Shown here in pieces: positions 33,015-42,812 of a stretch of 64,000 nt of DNA. Below the pieces are notes generated by a model, which was not told where the DNA came from, searched no databases, and was given only the letters and a program-made list of their open reading frames with translations. The stretch spans positions 62,001 to 126,000 of the IMG/VR virus record IMGVR_UViG_3300034117_002447. The stretch is one strand, 5' to 3'. The DNA is from a virus. Each line of letters begins with the position of its first letter. Position 1 is the first letter of the stretch. Position numbers and translations under genes: made by a program.

Positions 33015-33556
33015 TCTTCTTCGATTCGACTGTCGTCAGGTTTTGAATAAACTATTTTATGAGCAGCGACTTCATGCCGATTACCATTAAATAAGTCAAC
33101 GTATTTCTTGCCGGTTCCAGGCTTTAGGTACCCGATTGTTGCATGTGGATGGTAGTCTGGGAAATCAGTAGTGTGAGGTAACTTACTAAGTTCTGCATTA
33201 ATCTCAGCCAACACTGGATTTTCTACATCAAACTTAAGTACATCGTATTTAGCATTCTCAAATAGAGATGCATTATGTAGAGTCAGTTGACCGATTGGTT
33301 TAGATTTACATATCTCTAATACCTTAGCGTCATTAATATCTGCCGAATGAAGTCCATATAAAAGAGTTGTATGAGGTTCATCCTCAAGACCGTATGAACG
33401 ATCGCCCTCTTCTGTGTAGATATCTGCTTCATCTATTTTTGAATGCAGTTCAGGCATTGTTGGAAAATTGAAATAGACCATTGCACATCCATAACTATGA
33501 GCGTCTCCTTTCTTTTCAAATAATCCAGTTACGAATTGGCTAAATGATTTTAACAT
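33005..33556 (-). CDS. 2H phosphoesterase with capsid-targeting-like start
   Basis: 183 residues. Starts MLKSFSQFVTGLFEKK, close to the capsid-targeting leader. Two HxT/S motifs of the 2H (LigT/2'-5' RNA ligase-like) fold: EPHTTLLYGL and YHPHATIGYL. Would open cyclic phosphates or 2'-5' bonds, e.g. in RNA or in signalling oligonucleotides. If the leader works, the enzyme is delivered with the DNA. Confidence 0.72.
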   Translation of the reverse strand: MLKSFSQFVTGLFEKKGDAHSYGCAMVYFNFPTMPELHSKIDEADIYTEEGDRSYGLEDEPHTTLLYGLHSADINDAKVLEICKSKPIGQLTLHNASLFENAKYDVLKFDVENPVLAEINAELSKLPHTTDFPDYHPHATIGYLKPGTGKKYVDLFNGNRHEVAAHKIVYSKPDDSRIEEEWN

Positions 33557-33578
33557 GGTTGATTACTTTATTTTTATT

Positions 33579-34940
33579 TTACTTTGAAGAATACTTTAGG
33601 TTTTTCTTTAGCTCAAATAAATCTTCTCGATACATCTCAGTTGGATCCTTCTTTTTAATATCGACTAATAGCGATTTAATATCAGCAACTTCTTTCAATA
33701 ATTGCTCGTAAGTTTCTTTAGTCAGAGAGTGGATTGGCATGTTGAGTAAGTAGTTATACGATCCATTAACTTCGTCGAAGTCTGCCGTTTGCAGGTAGAG
33801 AATGATCTCTTTACGTGGAACGTTATTTACTTTAAGTTTACCATCAATAATAAGCTTAATGAATTTAGCTCGGTTCGATAAGTAAATTAATTCTTCACCG
33901 TACTTCTTGATTAAGAATGCTTTGCGTTTATCATAGAAACTTAATCTAAAGTTTACAAAGTAATCTACCACTTGAGTAATGTCCTCAAAGATTGCAAGCT
34001 TGCCCTTTTCATTTAAGCAGGTTAAGTTCTCAGTTTCAGTCTCAATCATCTTAAGGGTTTGGTCGAGCCGGCCTTTTCCAATTAGGTCAGCTAGTGTAGC
34101 TCTTGCAAATTTAAGAGTGTAGTTGATTCCATTTGAAGAATTGTCATCGTACGAAACAATAATTCCTCTATCTTGTAGAGTATTCAAATGAACTTCGTAT
34201 TTCTGAAAAGTCATTGATGGCGGAAGCTCTGTAATCTTGACAGTAGTAGTATTCAGAACTTCGTATACTCCACGCATAATGTACTGGTTAGTTCCAACGA
34301 CTGACTCGACTGGGCCAATGTAGTCTCTCCACCATGGAAGCAGTTTGCCTATTTTCTTGCCATCTAATACTTTAAGACATGAGTCTACTAAGTCTAATGG
34401 ATTACGATTTAATATGTTAGTGGCAAATCCTACTGCAATACCTGAGCTTCCGTTTAGTAGAACGGTTGGGATAATTGGCAAGAAGAATTTAGGTTCAATC
34501 GTATTTCCTTCTTCGACTTGATTCTCAAGCAATTCAAAATCCTTGTAAAGAAGTCTAAAATTTCCAGTAAGTTTAGTTGAAATATAACGAGCCGCACCAG
34601 CTTCAGGAGATCTTAGAGATCCGAACTGGCCTATCTCGTCAAGAAGAGGTAATGAATTCTTAAATGACTGAGCCATCCCAATGATTGCACCATTTAGAGA
34701 CCCGTCACCGTGATGGTAGTGGGCATCTGCTGCGATCTTACCACCTAACTGGAATATCTTTAATGGCTTTTCATTGCCTGATTTCCAGACTTTATCTGAG
34801 ATATAAATGATTTTACGCTGAGTAGGTTTGAAACCATCTATTACAGAAGGAATTGCCCGGTTTTCTAACGTGTACATTCCGTACATCGCATAGTCCTGAT
34901 CTAAGTATTCAGTTACTGTTTTATTCTTTACGTGTGTCAT
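33579..34940 (-). CDS. 52: T4 gp52-like topoisomerase II subunit
   Basis: 453 residues. GyrA-type N-terminus: RAIPSVIDGFKPTQRKIIY, HYHHGDGSLNGAIIGMAQ, FGSLRSPEAGAARYISTKL with catalytic Tyr, LLNGSSGIAVGFATNI. Same size as T4 gp52 (about 440). Forms a DNA topoisomerase with the gp39-like subunit at 37825; four genes lie between them. Start overlaps the SulP stop by 20 bases. Confidence 0.93.
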   Translation of the reverse strand: MTHVKNKTVTEYLDQDYAMYGMYTLENRAIPSVIDGFKPTQRKIIYISDKVWKSGNEKPLKIFQLGGKIAADAHYHHGDGSLNGAIIGMAQSFKNSLPLLDEIGQFGSLRSPEAGAARYISTKLTGNFRLLYKDFELLENQVEEGNTIEPKFFLPIIPTVLLNGSSGIAVGFATNILNRNPLDLVDSCLKVLDGKKIGKLLPWWRDYIGPVESVVGTNQYIMRGVYEVLNTTTVKITELPPSMTFQKYEVHLNTLQDRGIIVSYDDNSSNGINYTLKFARATLADLIGKGRLDQTLKMIETETENLTCLNEKGKLAIFEDITQVVDYFVNFRLSFYDKRKAFLIKKYGEELIYLSNRAKFIKLIIDGKLKVNNVPRKEIILYLQTADFDEVNGSYNYLLNMPIHSLTKETYEQLLKEVADIKSLLVDIKKKDPTEMYREDLFELKKNLKYSSK

Positions 34941-36063
34941 GCTTTAATATTAATTTACTAAAATAGAATACAATTGACCCGATGATTACACCGATTGCTA
35001 AGTTATGAGTAGCTAACGAAATAATAACTGTCAATATAATACTCAATAAGTTAAGTTTATTTCCTGATTTTATGCTTTGCCAATCCCCAGTTTGATATAC
35101 AACTACCAACATTACTCCAATTAATCCAACTAGCGGTAGTTGTTCAATCCATTTCCCAAACAATAGAATAATTAGAGAGAGCCCAATCCCTGCAACTATT
35201 CCAGAGAGTCGATGCTTTGCTCCAGCATTTACGTTTAAATTAGTCTGTCCGACTAGGACGCAGCCTCCCATTGTTCCAAAGAATCCGCTAACTATATTAC
35301 CAAGCCCTTGAGCAAATGTCTCTTTTGCTTTATCGCCGTGTTCATTTAATTTATGAGACACAGTATCGACAGTCAACAGAGATTCAGTTAAGCCAGACAC
35401 AGCCATCCCGAATGAATACGGTAAGACTGTCAATAGCAGACTCCAACTAAAGGTTGGGATAGCTAGCGTTGGCAAGCTTGCGGTTACTGGCGATAGATCG
35501 CCGACTGTCGCTAAGCCTAATGGAATTCCCATTAAGCAACCAACTGTAATCGACACTAACGCTGGAGGAAAACTAAATTTCCGTGAGGACCATATCATTG
35601 CAGCTGCGCATAATAATATAGTTGATATAGTTAATATTAGGCCAGTAGAAGATGGATTACCGATAGTTAAGTATTTAAACTGGCTTACTAAAATCATAAT
35701 CGCTAGTGCAATTAAGAAACCTGAAATAGCAGAAGGCGGAATCTTTTTAAATATTTTCCATGCACCTGAAGCCCAAATTATCAATTGAATAATTCCAGCA
35801 ACTACTACTCCAAGGAAAAGCGATTCAATTCCAGCAATTGATACGAGGCCGGCCATAATTACGGCAGTTGCCCCAGTCGCTCCACTAATTAAACCAGGTC
35901 TTCCGCCGAATATTGCAGTAGACAGAGCCATGAAGACTGCTGCCCATAATCCAATTTGAGGAGAAGCTCCGACTAATAAAGCAAATGAAATTGCTTCAGG
36001 TACAAGAGCAATTGCAATAGTTAAACCTGAAAGAATTTCTGTTTTTATTTGGTTTACATTCAT
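34921..36063 (-). CDS. SulP-family anion transporter
   Basis: 380 residues with about 10-12 membrane spans. SulP signature near the start: GLTIAIALVPEAISFALLVG, and GRPGLISGATGATAVIMAG; no C-terminal STAS domain (full SulP proteins are 500-600). Might carry sulfate or bicarbonate. Intact frame between topoisomerase genes. Possibly taken from a host. Confidence 0.85.
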   Translation of the reverse strand: MNVNQIKTEILSGLTIAIALVPEAISFALLVGASPQIGLWAAVFMALSTAIFGGRPGLISGATGATAVIMAGLVSIAGIESLFLGVVVAGIIQLIIWASGAWKIFKKIPPSAISGFLIALAIMILVSQFKYLTIGNPSSTGLILTISTILLCAAAMIWSSRKFSFPPALVSITVGCLMGIPLGLATVGDLSPVTASLPTLAIPTFSWSLLLTVLPYSFGMAVSGLTESLLTVDTVSHKLNEHGDKAKETFAQGLGNIVSGFFGTMGGCVLVGQTNLNVNAGAKHRLSGIVAGIGLSLIILLFGKWIEQLPLVGLIGVMLVVVYQTGDWQSIKSGNKLNLLSIILTVIISLATHNLAIGVIIGSIVFYFSKLILKHDTRKE

Positions 36064-36085
36064 TTAGTTATTGTACTTTAATTGA

Positions 36086-36790
36086 TCACCAATAGTTTAT
36101 GTTTTTTCTAAAGTGGTCTAGGTTTTTACGATTAATGTAATTATTGAATATAAATTTAAACATTCCAAAGTAACCCATTTTTTTAAAACGCCTATCGTCT
36201 TGAGTAACTCCGTCTGGTAATATTAAAAACTTATCTTTTTTGATATTCCTAGATAATAAGTAGTCTTCTGAATGCTGCACGCTCTCGTCAAATTTACCAA
36301 ATTGCAGGTATGTTGATTTTCTAATTAAGAAGAATACTCCTGGGCAAAATGATTCCGGTAAAATAGCTTGGGTCACTCTAAATAACTTATGTGCAATCCA
36401 TACTTTAGCATTAGGTTCAGCCGGTTTAACCGTGCACGTTATTATATCGTAAGTTCCAAAGATGGTATGGTAGACGCAATTAAATAAGGTTTCATGATTT
36501 AGTAATTGAGTATCCGCATCTATGAAAAGTAGCCAATCAGTAGTTACTAAATCTGCTCCAGTGTTTCGGCCTACTGCAACTGGACCTCCATCAATTATTT
36601 CAACACATAGTTTACTATCAGTTGCAAAGTCTTCGATTAAACTCCGAGTAGAGTCAGTTGAGTTTGCATCAGCTATTATAACTCGTAAGCCCTCTGAATA
36701 TTTCTGTCTTTCAATTGATTCTAGTGTTTTAATTATGTAAGTCTCTTCGTTCTTACAGGGAATTATAATGGTTAAAATGTCCTTTATCAT
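36086..36790 (-). CDS. family 2 glycosyltransferase
   Basis: 234 residues. IIIPCKNEETYIIKTLESI, VIIADANSTD, GRNTGADLVTTDWLLFIDADTQL: GT-A fold with a DAD metal site. The C-terminus has HSEDYLLSRNI. May glycosylate virion protein or surface sugar. Overlaps the phosphoesterase gene by about 40 bases. Confidence 0.85.
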   Translation of the reverse strand: MIKDILTIIIPCKNEETYIIKTLESIERQKYSEGLRVIIADANSTDSTRSLIEDFATDSKLCVEIIDGGPVAVGRNTGADLVTTDWLLFIDADTQLLNHETLFNCVYHTIFGTYDIITCTVKPAEPNAKVWIAHKLFRVTQAILPESFCPGVFFLIRKSTYLQFGKFDESVQHSEDYLLSRNIKKDKFLILPDGVTQDDRRFKKMGYFGMFKFIFNNYINRKNLDHFRKNINYW

Positions 36791-37445
36791 AAATGATGTA
36801 ACTGTTATTTTCTATCCAATCTCCACAGTTAAGATAGTGGATTGAATCAATCGTTCGGTTTTCAGGTTTATGTATGTGTCCGCATATAACTCCTTTGCAA
36901 CCTCGGCGTTTTGCTTGATAAACTAATTGATCTTCAAATGAAGTAATGAATTTAACTGCACCTTTCACTGAATCCTTTGCCCATTTCGACAGAGATTTTT
37001 TGTATCCTAATCGTTTCATGAATCGGTCAAGGGTAATTGCTAATTCATAACCGGCTGATCCTAAATGAGCTAGCCATTTTAAGCTAACGACTCCATCGTA
37101 TAGGTCTCCATGAGTTATGTAATATCCCTTCCAAATAACTTCATCCACGATTTCGATATTACTACCGAAAGTCTGTGGAGAATAGTGTCTTAGAAACTCA
37201 TCGTGATTTCCAGTAATGTAGGTTACAATCGTTCCCTTCTTTGAGTAGGACAAGATTTTTCTAATTACGTTAGTGTAGTCTTGAGTCCAATAGTGTCTCT
37301 TCTTCAAGAGCCAGCCGTCAATGAAGTCTCCCACAATGAATAACCTTTTAGGTTCGTACTTCTTTAGCGTTTCCAATAACGCAGCCGCGTTTGAGCCCTT
37401 ACTTCCAAGGTGAACGTCTGATATGAATAGTGCTTCTATTTTCAT
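36753..37445 (-). CDS. LpxH-like metallophosphoesterase
   Basis: About 230 residues from MKIEALF (37445), whose ATGA overlaps the upstream stop. Motifs LFISDVHLGSKG, IVGDFIDGW, YITGNHDEFLR, HGDLYDG, CGHIHKPE match UDP-2,3-diacylglucosamine hydrolases of lipid A synthesis. Third phosphoesterase of the window and next to a glycosyltransferase, so envelope lipid modification is plausible. Confidence 0.82.
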   Translation of the reverse strand: MKIEALFISDVHLGSKGSNAAALLETLKKYEPKRLFIVGDFIDGWLLKKRHYWTQDYTNVIRKILSYSKKGTIVTYITGNHDEFLRHYSPQTFGSNIEIVDEVIWKGYYITHGDLYDGVVSLKWLAHLGSAGYELAITLDRFMKRLGYKKSLSKWAKDSVKGAVKFITSFEDQLVYQAKRRGCKGVICGHIHKPENRTIDSIHYLNCGDWIENNSYIIYDKGHFNHYNSL

Positions 37446-37825
37446 GAGTTTAATTCTAGACAAACTTTCGTTAGGAACCTGTGATCTTCGGGTAATTGCA
37501 CAAGCTCAGCAATATGGTTTTGATTAAAGGCTTCAGCCTCTTCCGGATTTCTATTTCCCCAAACCGTTGCCTGATCGAAATGGTTTAGCTTAGCTAATCT
37601 AACTAACTCAGCATAATCTTTATCTCGTAAATGGCCTTTAAGTGGCATAAGACCTCCAACGCAAGTATTCCATTTGAGTTTTCGGCCATCGTATGTTATC
37701 CAGTAATAGTCCATCTCGTCTTCTCCGACTGCTACTAATCTTTCGATATCCCAGCTTGCATTGATTACAAATTGTCCTTTAAGTTTTTCAAACTCTGCAA
37801 GGATTAACGTTTTGTTGTCTGTCAT
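37442..37825 (-). CDS. unknown protein
   Basis: 127 residues, YYWITYDGRKLKWNTCVGG and HFDQATVWGNRNPEEAE; no known domain. Overlaps the gp39-like gene upstream and the LpxH-like gene downstream, so it is co-translated. Confidence 0.6.
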   Translation of the reverse strand: MTDNKTLILAEFEKLKGQFVINASWDIERLVAVGEDEMDYYWITYDGRKLKWNTCVGGLMPLKGHLRDKDYAELVRLAKLNHFDQATVWGNRNPEEAEAFNQNHIAELVQLPEDHRFLTKVCLELNS

Positions 37826-39660
37826 TATATTGAAAGTTTAAGTAGTTTCTCTTTACGTGGTTCTGAATCTGACCCGAACCAGTTTGATAAACTGTCCTTG
37901 TACAGCTTGTCATTCTGTATATTAACTAGAACTGGGCTGTGAATAATGTCTCTGTACTCTACATCCTCTAGTGCAGCAAGACCCTTTTTGTATTCAACAT
38001 CCCAGCCCCTTGCGCCGGTTTTCTTTTCCCATGCAGAGTACTCGTCATTTGAATAGAATGGCTTTACCTCTTTTCCTTTCTTAGCTACAACTAATGGGGT
38101 CATTACCTTAAAGATTCTGCCCTGATTAAATAGTTCCGGCCAGTACTTATTAAAGAAGTTGATTAGTAGACTTGCAATAGAGTCTCCGTCTGGATCTGCA
38201 TCAGTATAGATGTATACTTTTCCATATCTCAGATCACCCGGTTCCTCTCCTAATTTGATTCCTAATGATGCCATAAGCTGGACGACCTCATCATTCTGGA
38301 TGACTCCAGAGTTTGTCATCTCACTGACGTTTAAGAACTTACCTTTTAATGGAAAGGCCCCAAAATTTTGAGGATCTCTGAATTTACGAACGGCAGATAG
38401 TGCTGACATACCTTCAAATATTCCCAAGACACATTTGCTACGATCCTTACCTTTTGCATCAATTAATTTTAAAACTTTTGTATTCGCCAAGGACTTGTTT
38501 AGTTTACGAAGCTCTGCTCGTTCCTCGGCATTTTTCTTTTGTTCAATCCAATCAAGTAGAGACTGGATTACTTCTGATGTAAAGACTGCTTTTGCGAACT
38601 TTTCAGTTACGTCATGCTTGGTTCCAAATTCTTTTGCTTCAGTAATAAGCTTCTCTTTAGTTTGCGAAGAGAATGCTGGATTAATTACTGTACAATTTAT
38701 AAAAAGGAATATGTGATTCTTGATTTCAGAAGGTTTAACATCAACTTTATGCTTCTTCTTTATCATAACTCTGAGATGCTCAATAACCTGATTCAAGATA
38801 TAGTTCTCATGAGTTCCACCGTCTTTTGTTTGAATTGAGTTAACGAACGATATTGATTGGTATCCATCCTTTGAAACTCCCATTGCAAACTCCCAGTCCT
38901 TTGACTTTTCCCAAATGGAATCCTTTACGTAAAGATCAACGTACTCCTTAAATGTTTTAAACTTGTATTTCTCTCCACAGAATTCTAATTTAAGTCCAGG
39001 ATTTGCAGCAGCAATATCGATTACTCGCTTACGCATCATTTTCCAATGAGCCGAGTCAATCTCTTCCATTTCAAAACGAGCAAGATCAGGTACGTAAGTT
39101 ATTTCAGTAAAGCCTTGAGCCGTTTTTGAAATCTTAGCAGAGGTTCTCTTTGACATGTTATCTGTAAAGATTTGTAAAAGTCTATTCTTGCCGTCTGCTG
39201 TATCAATAATAAACTTCTTTGAAAAGATATTTACTAGCGATGCACCAACTCCATTTGTTCCAGCGACAGTACGACCTTCATCGTCATTGAAATTAGAACC
39301 GGCTCTAAGATTAGAGAAGATTAATTCAGGAATCCAAACTTTATGGTCAGGGTGTTGTACTACTGGAATTCCGCCGTTATCCCATACCGTAATTGTATCG
39401 AGAGTAACGTTTACTTTAATTGTATTGATTTTACCAGTTCTCTTGTGTTCGTCCACTGAGTTTGAAATGATTTCATCGAATAACTTCAAAAATCCTGGAT
39501 TGTAGCTTAGCTCGTATTTTTCGTAAACATCATCTTCAAGGATCCATTCGTTTCCTGTGTGAGGTTTAGTCGAGCCAATGTACATACCCGGTCTTTTCAG
39601 AACGTGTTCGATCTCGTCAAGTAACTGGTACTTTTTACTGATTTCTTTGTTTGATGCCAT
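37825..39660 (-). CDS. 39: T4 gp39-like topoisomerase II subunit (ATPase plus TOPRIM)
   Basis: 611 residues. GHKL ATPase motifs: EIISNSVDEH, WDNGGIPV, GTNGVGASLVNIFS. Transducer about 230-370. TOPRIM: VLGIFEGMSA and IYTDADPDGDS (metal DxDxD). Same architecture as T4 gp39 (GyrB-like). Promoter: GTATAATAAC about 80 bases before the start. Confidence 0.94.
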   Translation of the reverse strand: MASNKEISKKYQLLDEIEHVLKRPGMYIGSTKPHTGNEWILEDDVYEKYELSYNPGFLKLFDEIISNSVDEHKRTGKINTIKVNVTLDTITVWDNGGIPVVQHPDHKVWIPELIFSNLRAGSNFNDDEGRTVAGTNGVGASLVNIFSKKFIIDTADGKNRLLQIFTDNMSKRTSAKISKTAQGFTEITYVPDLARFEMEEIDSAHWKMMRKRVIDIAAANPGLKLEFCGEKYKFKTFKEYVDLYVKDSIWEKSKDWEFAMGVSKDGYQSISFVNSIQTKDGGTHENYILNQVIEHLRVMIKKKHKVDVKPSEIKNHIFLFINCTVINPAFSSQTKEKLITEAKEFGTKHDVTEKFAKAVFTSEVIQSLLDWIEQKKNAEERAELRKLNKSLANTKVLKLIDAKGKDRSKCVLGIFEGMSALSAVRKFRDPQNFGAFPLKGKFLNVSEMTNSGVIQNDEVVQLMASLGIKLGEEPGDLRYGKVYIYTDADPDGDSIASLLINFFNKYWPELFNQGRIFKVMTPLVVAKKGKEVKPFYSNDEYSAWEKKTGARGWDVEYKKGLAALEDVEYRDIIHSPVLVNIQNDKLYKDSLSNWFGSDSEPRKEKLLKLSI

Positions 39661-39768
39661 ATTGTCTATTGTATTTGTAAAAGTCCTAAAAGTTTTAAGA
39701 CATAGATATTTCTGTCAAGCCCAATAGTATTTACGCTTGTTGTTATTATACTACAGTAAGTGATAAGA

Positions 39769-40914
39769 TTAGTCGAAAGAAACTCCGGGAATTGACATTA
39801 ATGTACGACCCATGTCGTTTAGTAGAGTTTGATGATTCGTGTACTTAACGGTTTGGTGCCAGTATGGGGTCTTGGTTTTTGAATTTAAGACTACTGTATT
39901 GCTGGAAAGACCTGCGAACTTCTTTAGATTAGCAGCATTCATGTTAACCTGCTTTGCAACAAGTCTACCGTCTTGATTAACAACCAGACTTGGAGCGCCA
40001 AGTCCAACCATTTTTACTTGCCAACCGTTTCGTTCAACTTCATTAATGTATTCTGCATGAAACGCGAATAGTCTCTTTTGACCCTGAACTTCAGGACCAA
40101 GTACTAGAACGCAACTGCCTTTTCCCATTGAGATATTTTCGTTTACATCAGATGGCTTATCGTCTAGTGAATCGTTTGGTTCAGAATAGATATGGGAATA
40201 TGCATCAGCGCCTAAGTCAATCAATCTCTCAAGGTAACCTTGATTACGCAACTGTTTAAATACTAGATTCTCGATAGAGAACTCACCGTTTGCAGCAAGA
40301 CCCTCTTTACGAGCCTTCATGATTTTCTGTTTAAGAGCAGAGATTCTGTCCTGTACTTCTCTAGCCTGATCTGAATCTGACTTAACTACTTCCTTTTCAA
40401 GTTCCTCAATTTCAGTAATGAATGCCTCTACTTTACGGTAAACATCCTTTTCGTCAATCTGTGGATTACTTGGTTCAGGAACCGTGATCCATTCGTCTTT
40501 CATTAGGGAATATAAACCTGATGCAACGTGTGGTTCGTCCTTGTCTTGTGCATACAATTCAACATCAAAACCTTGGATCTTTACTGGGTGTCTAAGATTC
40601 CAGATAAAACGTAATCCATCAACTGCTTTCTTTACAAGCTCAACGTCATCTCCGATAATAGTAAAGTCTAGAATAACATGGACGTCCAAGTCAGAGTGTT
40701 CTGTCCAGTTAAAGTTAGCTAGAGATCCAGTCAAATGAATGTCTATGATTGGTGCTTCAACTTTTAGGTCAGTATAGAAATCAGTTGCAATCTGCAAAAG
40801 TTTCGTACGAACCTCTGGGTTAAACTTCTGGTCCTGCCAGAATATAGAGTTCAATTCTCCTTTGTAGAATTCTCCCTCATTAAGGAACTGGTTGTATGGT
40901 TTTAAGTGTTTCAT
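39769..40914 (-). CDS. capsid-targeted nucleotidyltransferase-domain protein
   Basis: 381 residues. Leader MKHLKPYNQFLNEG with LNE at 11-13. The domain at about 40-150 has IDIHLTGSLANFNWTEHSD then LDVHVILDF: the GS...DxD pattern of a polymerase-beta-type nucleotidyltransferase. A coiled coil (about 160-210) and an unrelated C-terminal domain follow. If packed in the head, it would be injected and could modify RNA or protein. Late promoter five bases upstream. Confidence 0.72.
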   Translation of the reverse strand: MKHLKPYNQFLNEGEFYKGELNSIFWQDQKFNPEVRTKLLQIATDFYTDLKVEAPIIDIHLTGSLANFNWTEHSDLDVHVILDFTIIGDDVELVKKAVDGLRFIWNLRHPVKIQGFDVELYAQDKDEPHVASGLYSLMKDEWITVPEPSNPQIDEKDVYRKVEAFITEIEELEKEVVKSDSDQAREVQDRISALKQKIMKARKEGLAANGEFSIENLVFKQLRNQGYLERLIDLGADAYSHIYSEPNDSLDDKPSDVNENISMGKGSCVLVLGPEVQGQKRLFAFHAEYINEVERNGWQVKMVGLGAPSLVVNQDGRLVAKQVNMNAANLKKFAGLSSNTVVLNSKTKTPYWHQTVKYTNHQTLLNDMGRTLMSIPGVSFD

Positions 40915-40918
40915 CTAA

Positions 40919-40928
40919 GTTATTTATT
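40919..40928 (-). promoter_or_regulatory. late-type promoter
   Basis: The minus strand reads AATAAATAAC, five bases before the ATG at 40914; such short spacing suggests a near-leaderless transcript. Confidence 0.7.
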
Positions 40929-40938
40929 AGACAAATTC

Positions 40939-41745
40939 TTAACCGATATACGTTTTTGCGTACCTGCCCCAAAGATCTTGACTGAACTTATCTTGATTTG
41001 CTCGTAAGAAATCAAAGTACTTTTGATAGAACTTAGTAATCTCTAGAGAGCCGCAGCGATCTAGTGGCTTATCTGAAATATCTCTTGAACTTAACTTATG
41101 GTTCTCAAAGTTATTTGGATTGTTGATATCGCCGCTCTGTTTATGGCCAGCCAATTCAGCTGGATCTGACCAGTTAAAGCAGTAAGAAGGAATATATCGT
41201 GGGTTGTGCTCGTCCAATTGACCCTCATCTCTAAGCTTGGTGTACCAGCTTAAACCTTCATACCCGGTTGCATCAGTTCGGAAACCAATCTCTCTGATTC
41301 TGTGCATCTTTACAATAACGGATGCCTCCATTGTATTACGAACAAGCTCTAGCTTATTAGGAGCCGCAAACATACTCATCTCAGGTTTCCATGAATCGTG
41401 CCCGATTTCAATTATACCTTCAACTGCTTGTCTAAAATGCCAAGGCAAGTAAACATCATCGTCATCAGCTAACATGAAGTAGTCGCCAGTTGCATGGGAG
41501 ACTGCATCTCTACAAATGGCTCCACGATTAGTATACGGTAATCCAGTAACGTAATCAATTGAATTATTAATTACTGTAATATTTGCATACAGCAATCCAT
41601 CAGATAACCGAAATGGATTGTCAGTATCAGTATTTAAGATAATTAGCTCAGCATTTCGATAGTCTTGTTGTAAGTACTGTTCGATTATTCGTTCAACGCA
41701 ACGGTACCTACGATAGGACGTGCAAACGAAACTTAATTTATGCAT
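40939..41745 (-). CDS. family 2-like glycosyltransferase
   Basis: 268 residues. FVCTSYRRYRCVERIIEQYL, GDYFMLADDDDVYLPWHF with the DDD metal motif, Lys-rich acceptor domain after. Late promoter upstream, which fits modification of virion components or of the surface late in infection. Confidence 0.8.
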   Translation of the reverse strand: MHKLSFVCTSYRRYRCVERIIEQYLQQDYRNAELIILNTDTDNPFRLSDGLLYANITVINNSIDYVTGLPYTNRGAICRDAVSHATGDYFMLADDDDVYLPWHFRQAVEGIIEIGHDSWKPEMSMFAAPNKLELVRNTMEASVIVKMHRIREIGFRTDATGYEGLSWYTKLRDEGQLDEHNPRYIPSYCFNWSDPAELAGHKQSGDINNPNNFENHKLSSRDISDKPLDRCGSLEITKFYQKYFDFLRANQDKFSQDLWGRYAKTYIG

Positions 41746-41756
41746 AGTGCTTTCTA

Positions 41757-41766
41757 GTTATTTATC
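41757..41766 (-). promoter_or_regulatory. late-type promoter
   Basis: The minus strand reads GATAAATAAC, 11 bases before the start of the glycosyltransferase gene. Confidence 0.7.
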
Positions 41767-41971
41767 GAGACCAATAAAGTTCTCCGTCAACTAGGGCTTG
41801 AGAAACATCTTGTGCTTTCGATATTGATCCAATGTAGGCTTTGGGATTCTTTACGTTATTATAAACTCGCTTGTCGCCGTTTGAATATACTACGGTAACT
41901 GTGTACCCACCTGGGTTTAGGCTTAGTTCGTTTGTTCTGAACTGTTCTTTTACTACTACGGTTTTTGCCAT
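41762..41971 (-). CDS. small beta-rich protein
   Basis: 69 residues from MAKTVVVKEQF (41971), three bases after the upstream stop. Beta-strand pattern (GGYTVTVVYSNGDKRVY). Function unknown. Confidence 0.55.
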   Translation of the reverse strand: MAKTVVVKEQFRTNELSLNPGGYTVTVVYSNGDKRVYNNVKNPKAYIGSISKAQDVSQALVDGELYWSR

Positions 41972-41973
41972 TG

Positions 41974-42171
41974 TTAATTGTTTAATGATTTTCGAATTAG
42001 GGTTAGGATCCCAATGAATGCGGCTAGCGGCCACGTTACGATAATTACTATTCTAGCAATTACAGTTAACTGTTTCTCAGGTTGTTTGGAGTCGATGTAC
42101 TCAACGAGTATCATCCAACAAATACCGAATAAGAAATAAAGACATACGTCTTGAATGATTTGATTTTGCAT
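41974..42171 (-). CDS. small two-span membrane protein
   Basis: 65 residues; hydrophobic stretches at 9-25 (CLYFLFGICWMILVEYI) and 37-60 (VIARIVIIVTWPLAAFIGIL). Two bases after the previous gene. Confidence 0.6.
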   Translation of the reverse strand: MQNQIIQDVCLYFLFGICWMILVEYIDSKQPEKQLTVIARIVIIVTWPLAAFIGILTLIRKSLNN

Positions 42172-42173
42172 AA

Positions 42174-42788
42174 TTAATCTAAACTATTTGGATAATATAA
42201 TAAAGTAGGGTTCTTCTTTTGAATATCTGGAACATCTCCTTGAAGTTTCATGTATTTTGTAAACTCCAATACATCAAAACGCTTGGTGATCAGGTGATAA
42301 CCGTTCTTGGTTGGAATACATGTAATAATCTTTGAGCCCTCAGGCTTTATATTTGAATCGATTATATGAACGATCCTATGAACTGTGATCTCATCTTTAG
42401 TATCGATATCAACAATCCATCTCTTTTCTTGAGTTTTGATTTGACCGACGACTGAGTCGAACAGACCCTTTTGATTGGTGTTGCCGTCTTGAATTCTTTG
42501 AGCAAGAGCAACCATCATGTTTAAGCTAACGTCAAAATGATTCTGTTTTTGTACATGAATGTATGCACGAGCCTTAAACATCTCACATAACTGCAAGATC
42601 TCTTCCCATCTTCTATCTAAATGGTCAAGGCTTTCAATACAATAGGTTTTGATTGTTCTAACTGACTGGTGATTGTCTCTCTCTCCCTCCGGCTGATCCT
42701 TCTTACGTTTAAACACGTACAGCATATAGAAGTCTCCCTTCTCTGAAAAGTTTAAAAGGGGTTTAATAAGTTGTAAATTGTCTATCAT
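42174..42788 (-). CDS. possible archaeo-eukaryotic-type primase domain protein
   Basis: 204 residues. RWIVDIDTKDE and the later CIPTKNGYHLITKRF resemble the DxD and G-x-H motifs of AEP primase-polymerases, and the length suits a minimal catalytic core. This is an inference from two short motifs. TATAATAG box nine bases before the ATG. Confidence 0.4.
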   Translation of the reverse strand: MIDNLQLIKPLLNFSEKGDFYMLYVFKRKKDQPEGERDNHQSVRTIKTYCIESLDHLDRRWEEILQLCEMFKARAYIHVQKQNHFDVSLNMMVALAQRIQDGNTNQKGLFDSVVGQIKTQEKRWIVDIDTKDEITVHRIVHIIDSNIKPEGSKIITCIPTKNGYHLITKRFDVLEFTKYMKLQGDVPDIQKKNPTLLYYPNSLD

Positions 42789-42812
42789 TAAGACTATTAT
42801 ACTAAATAAGTC

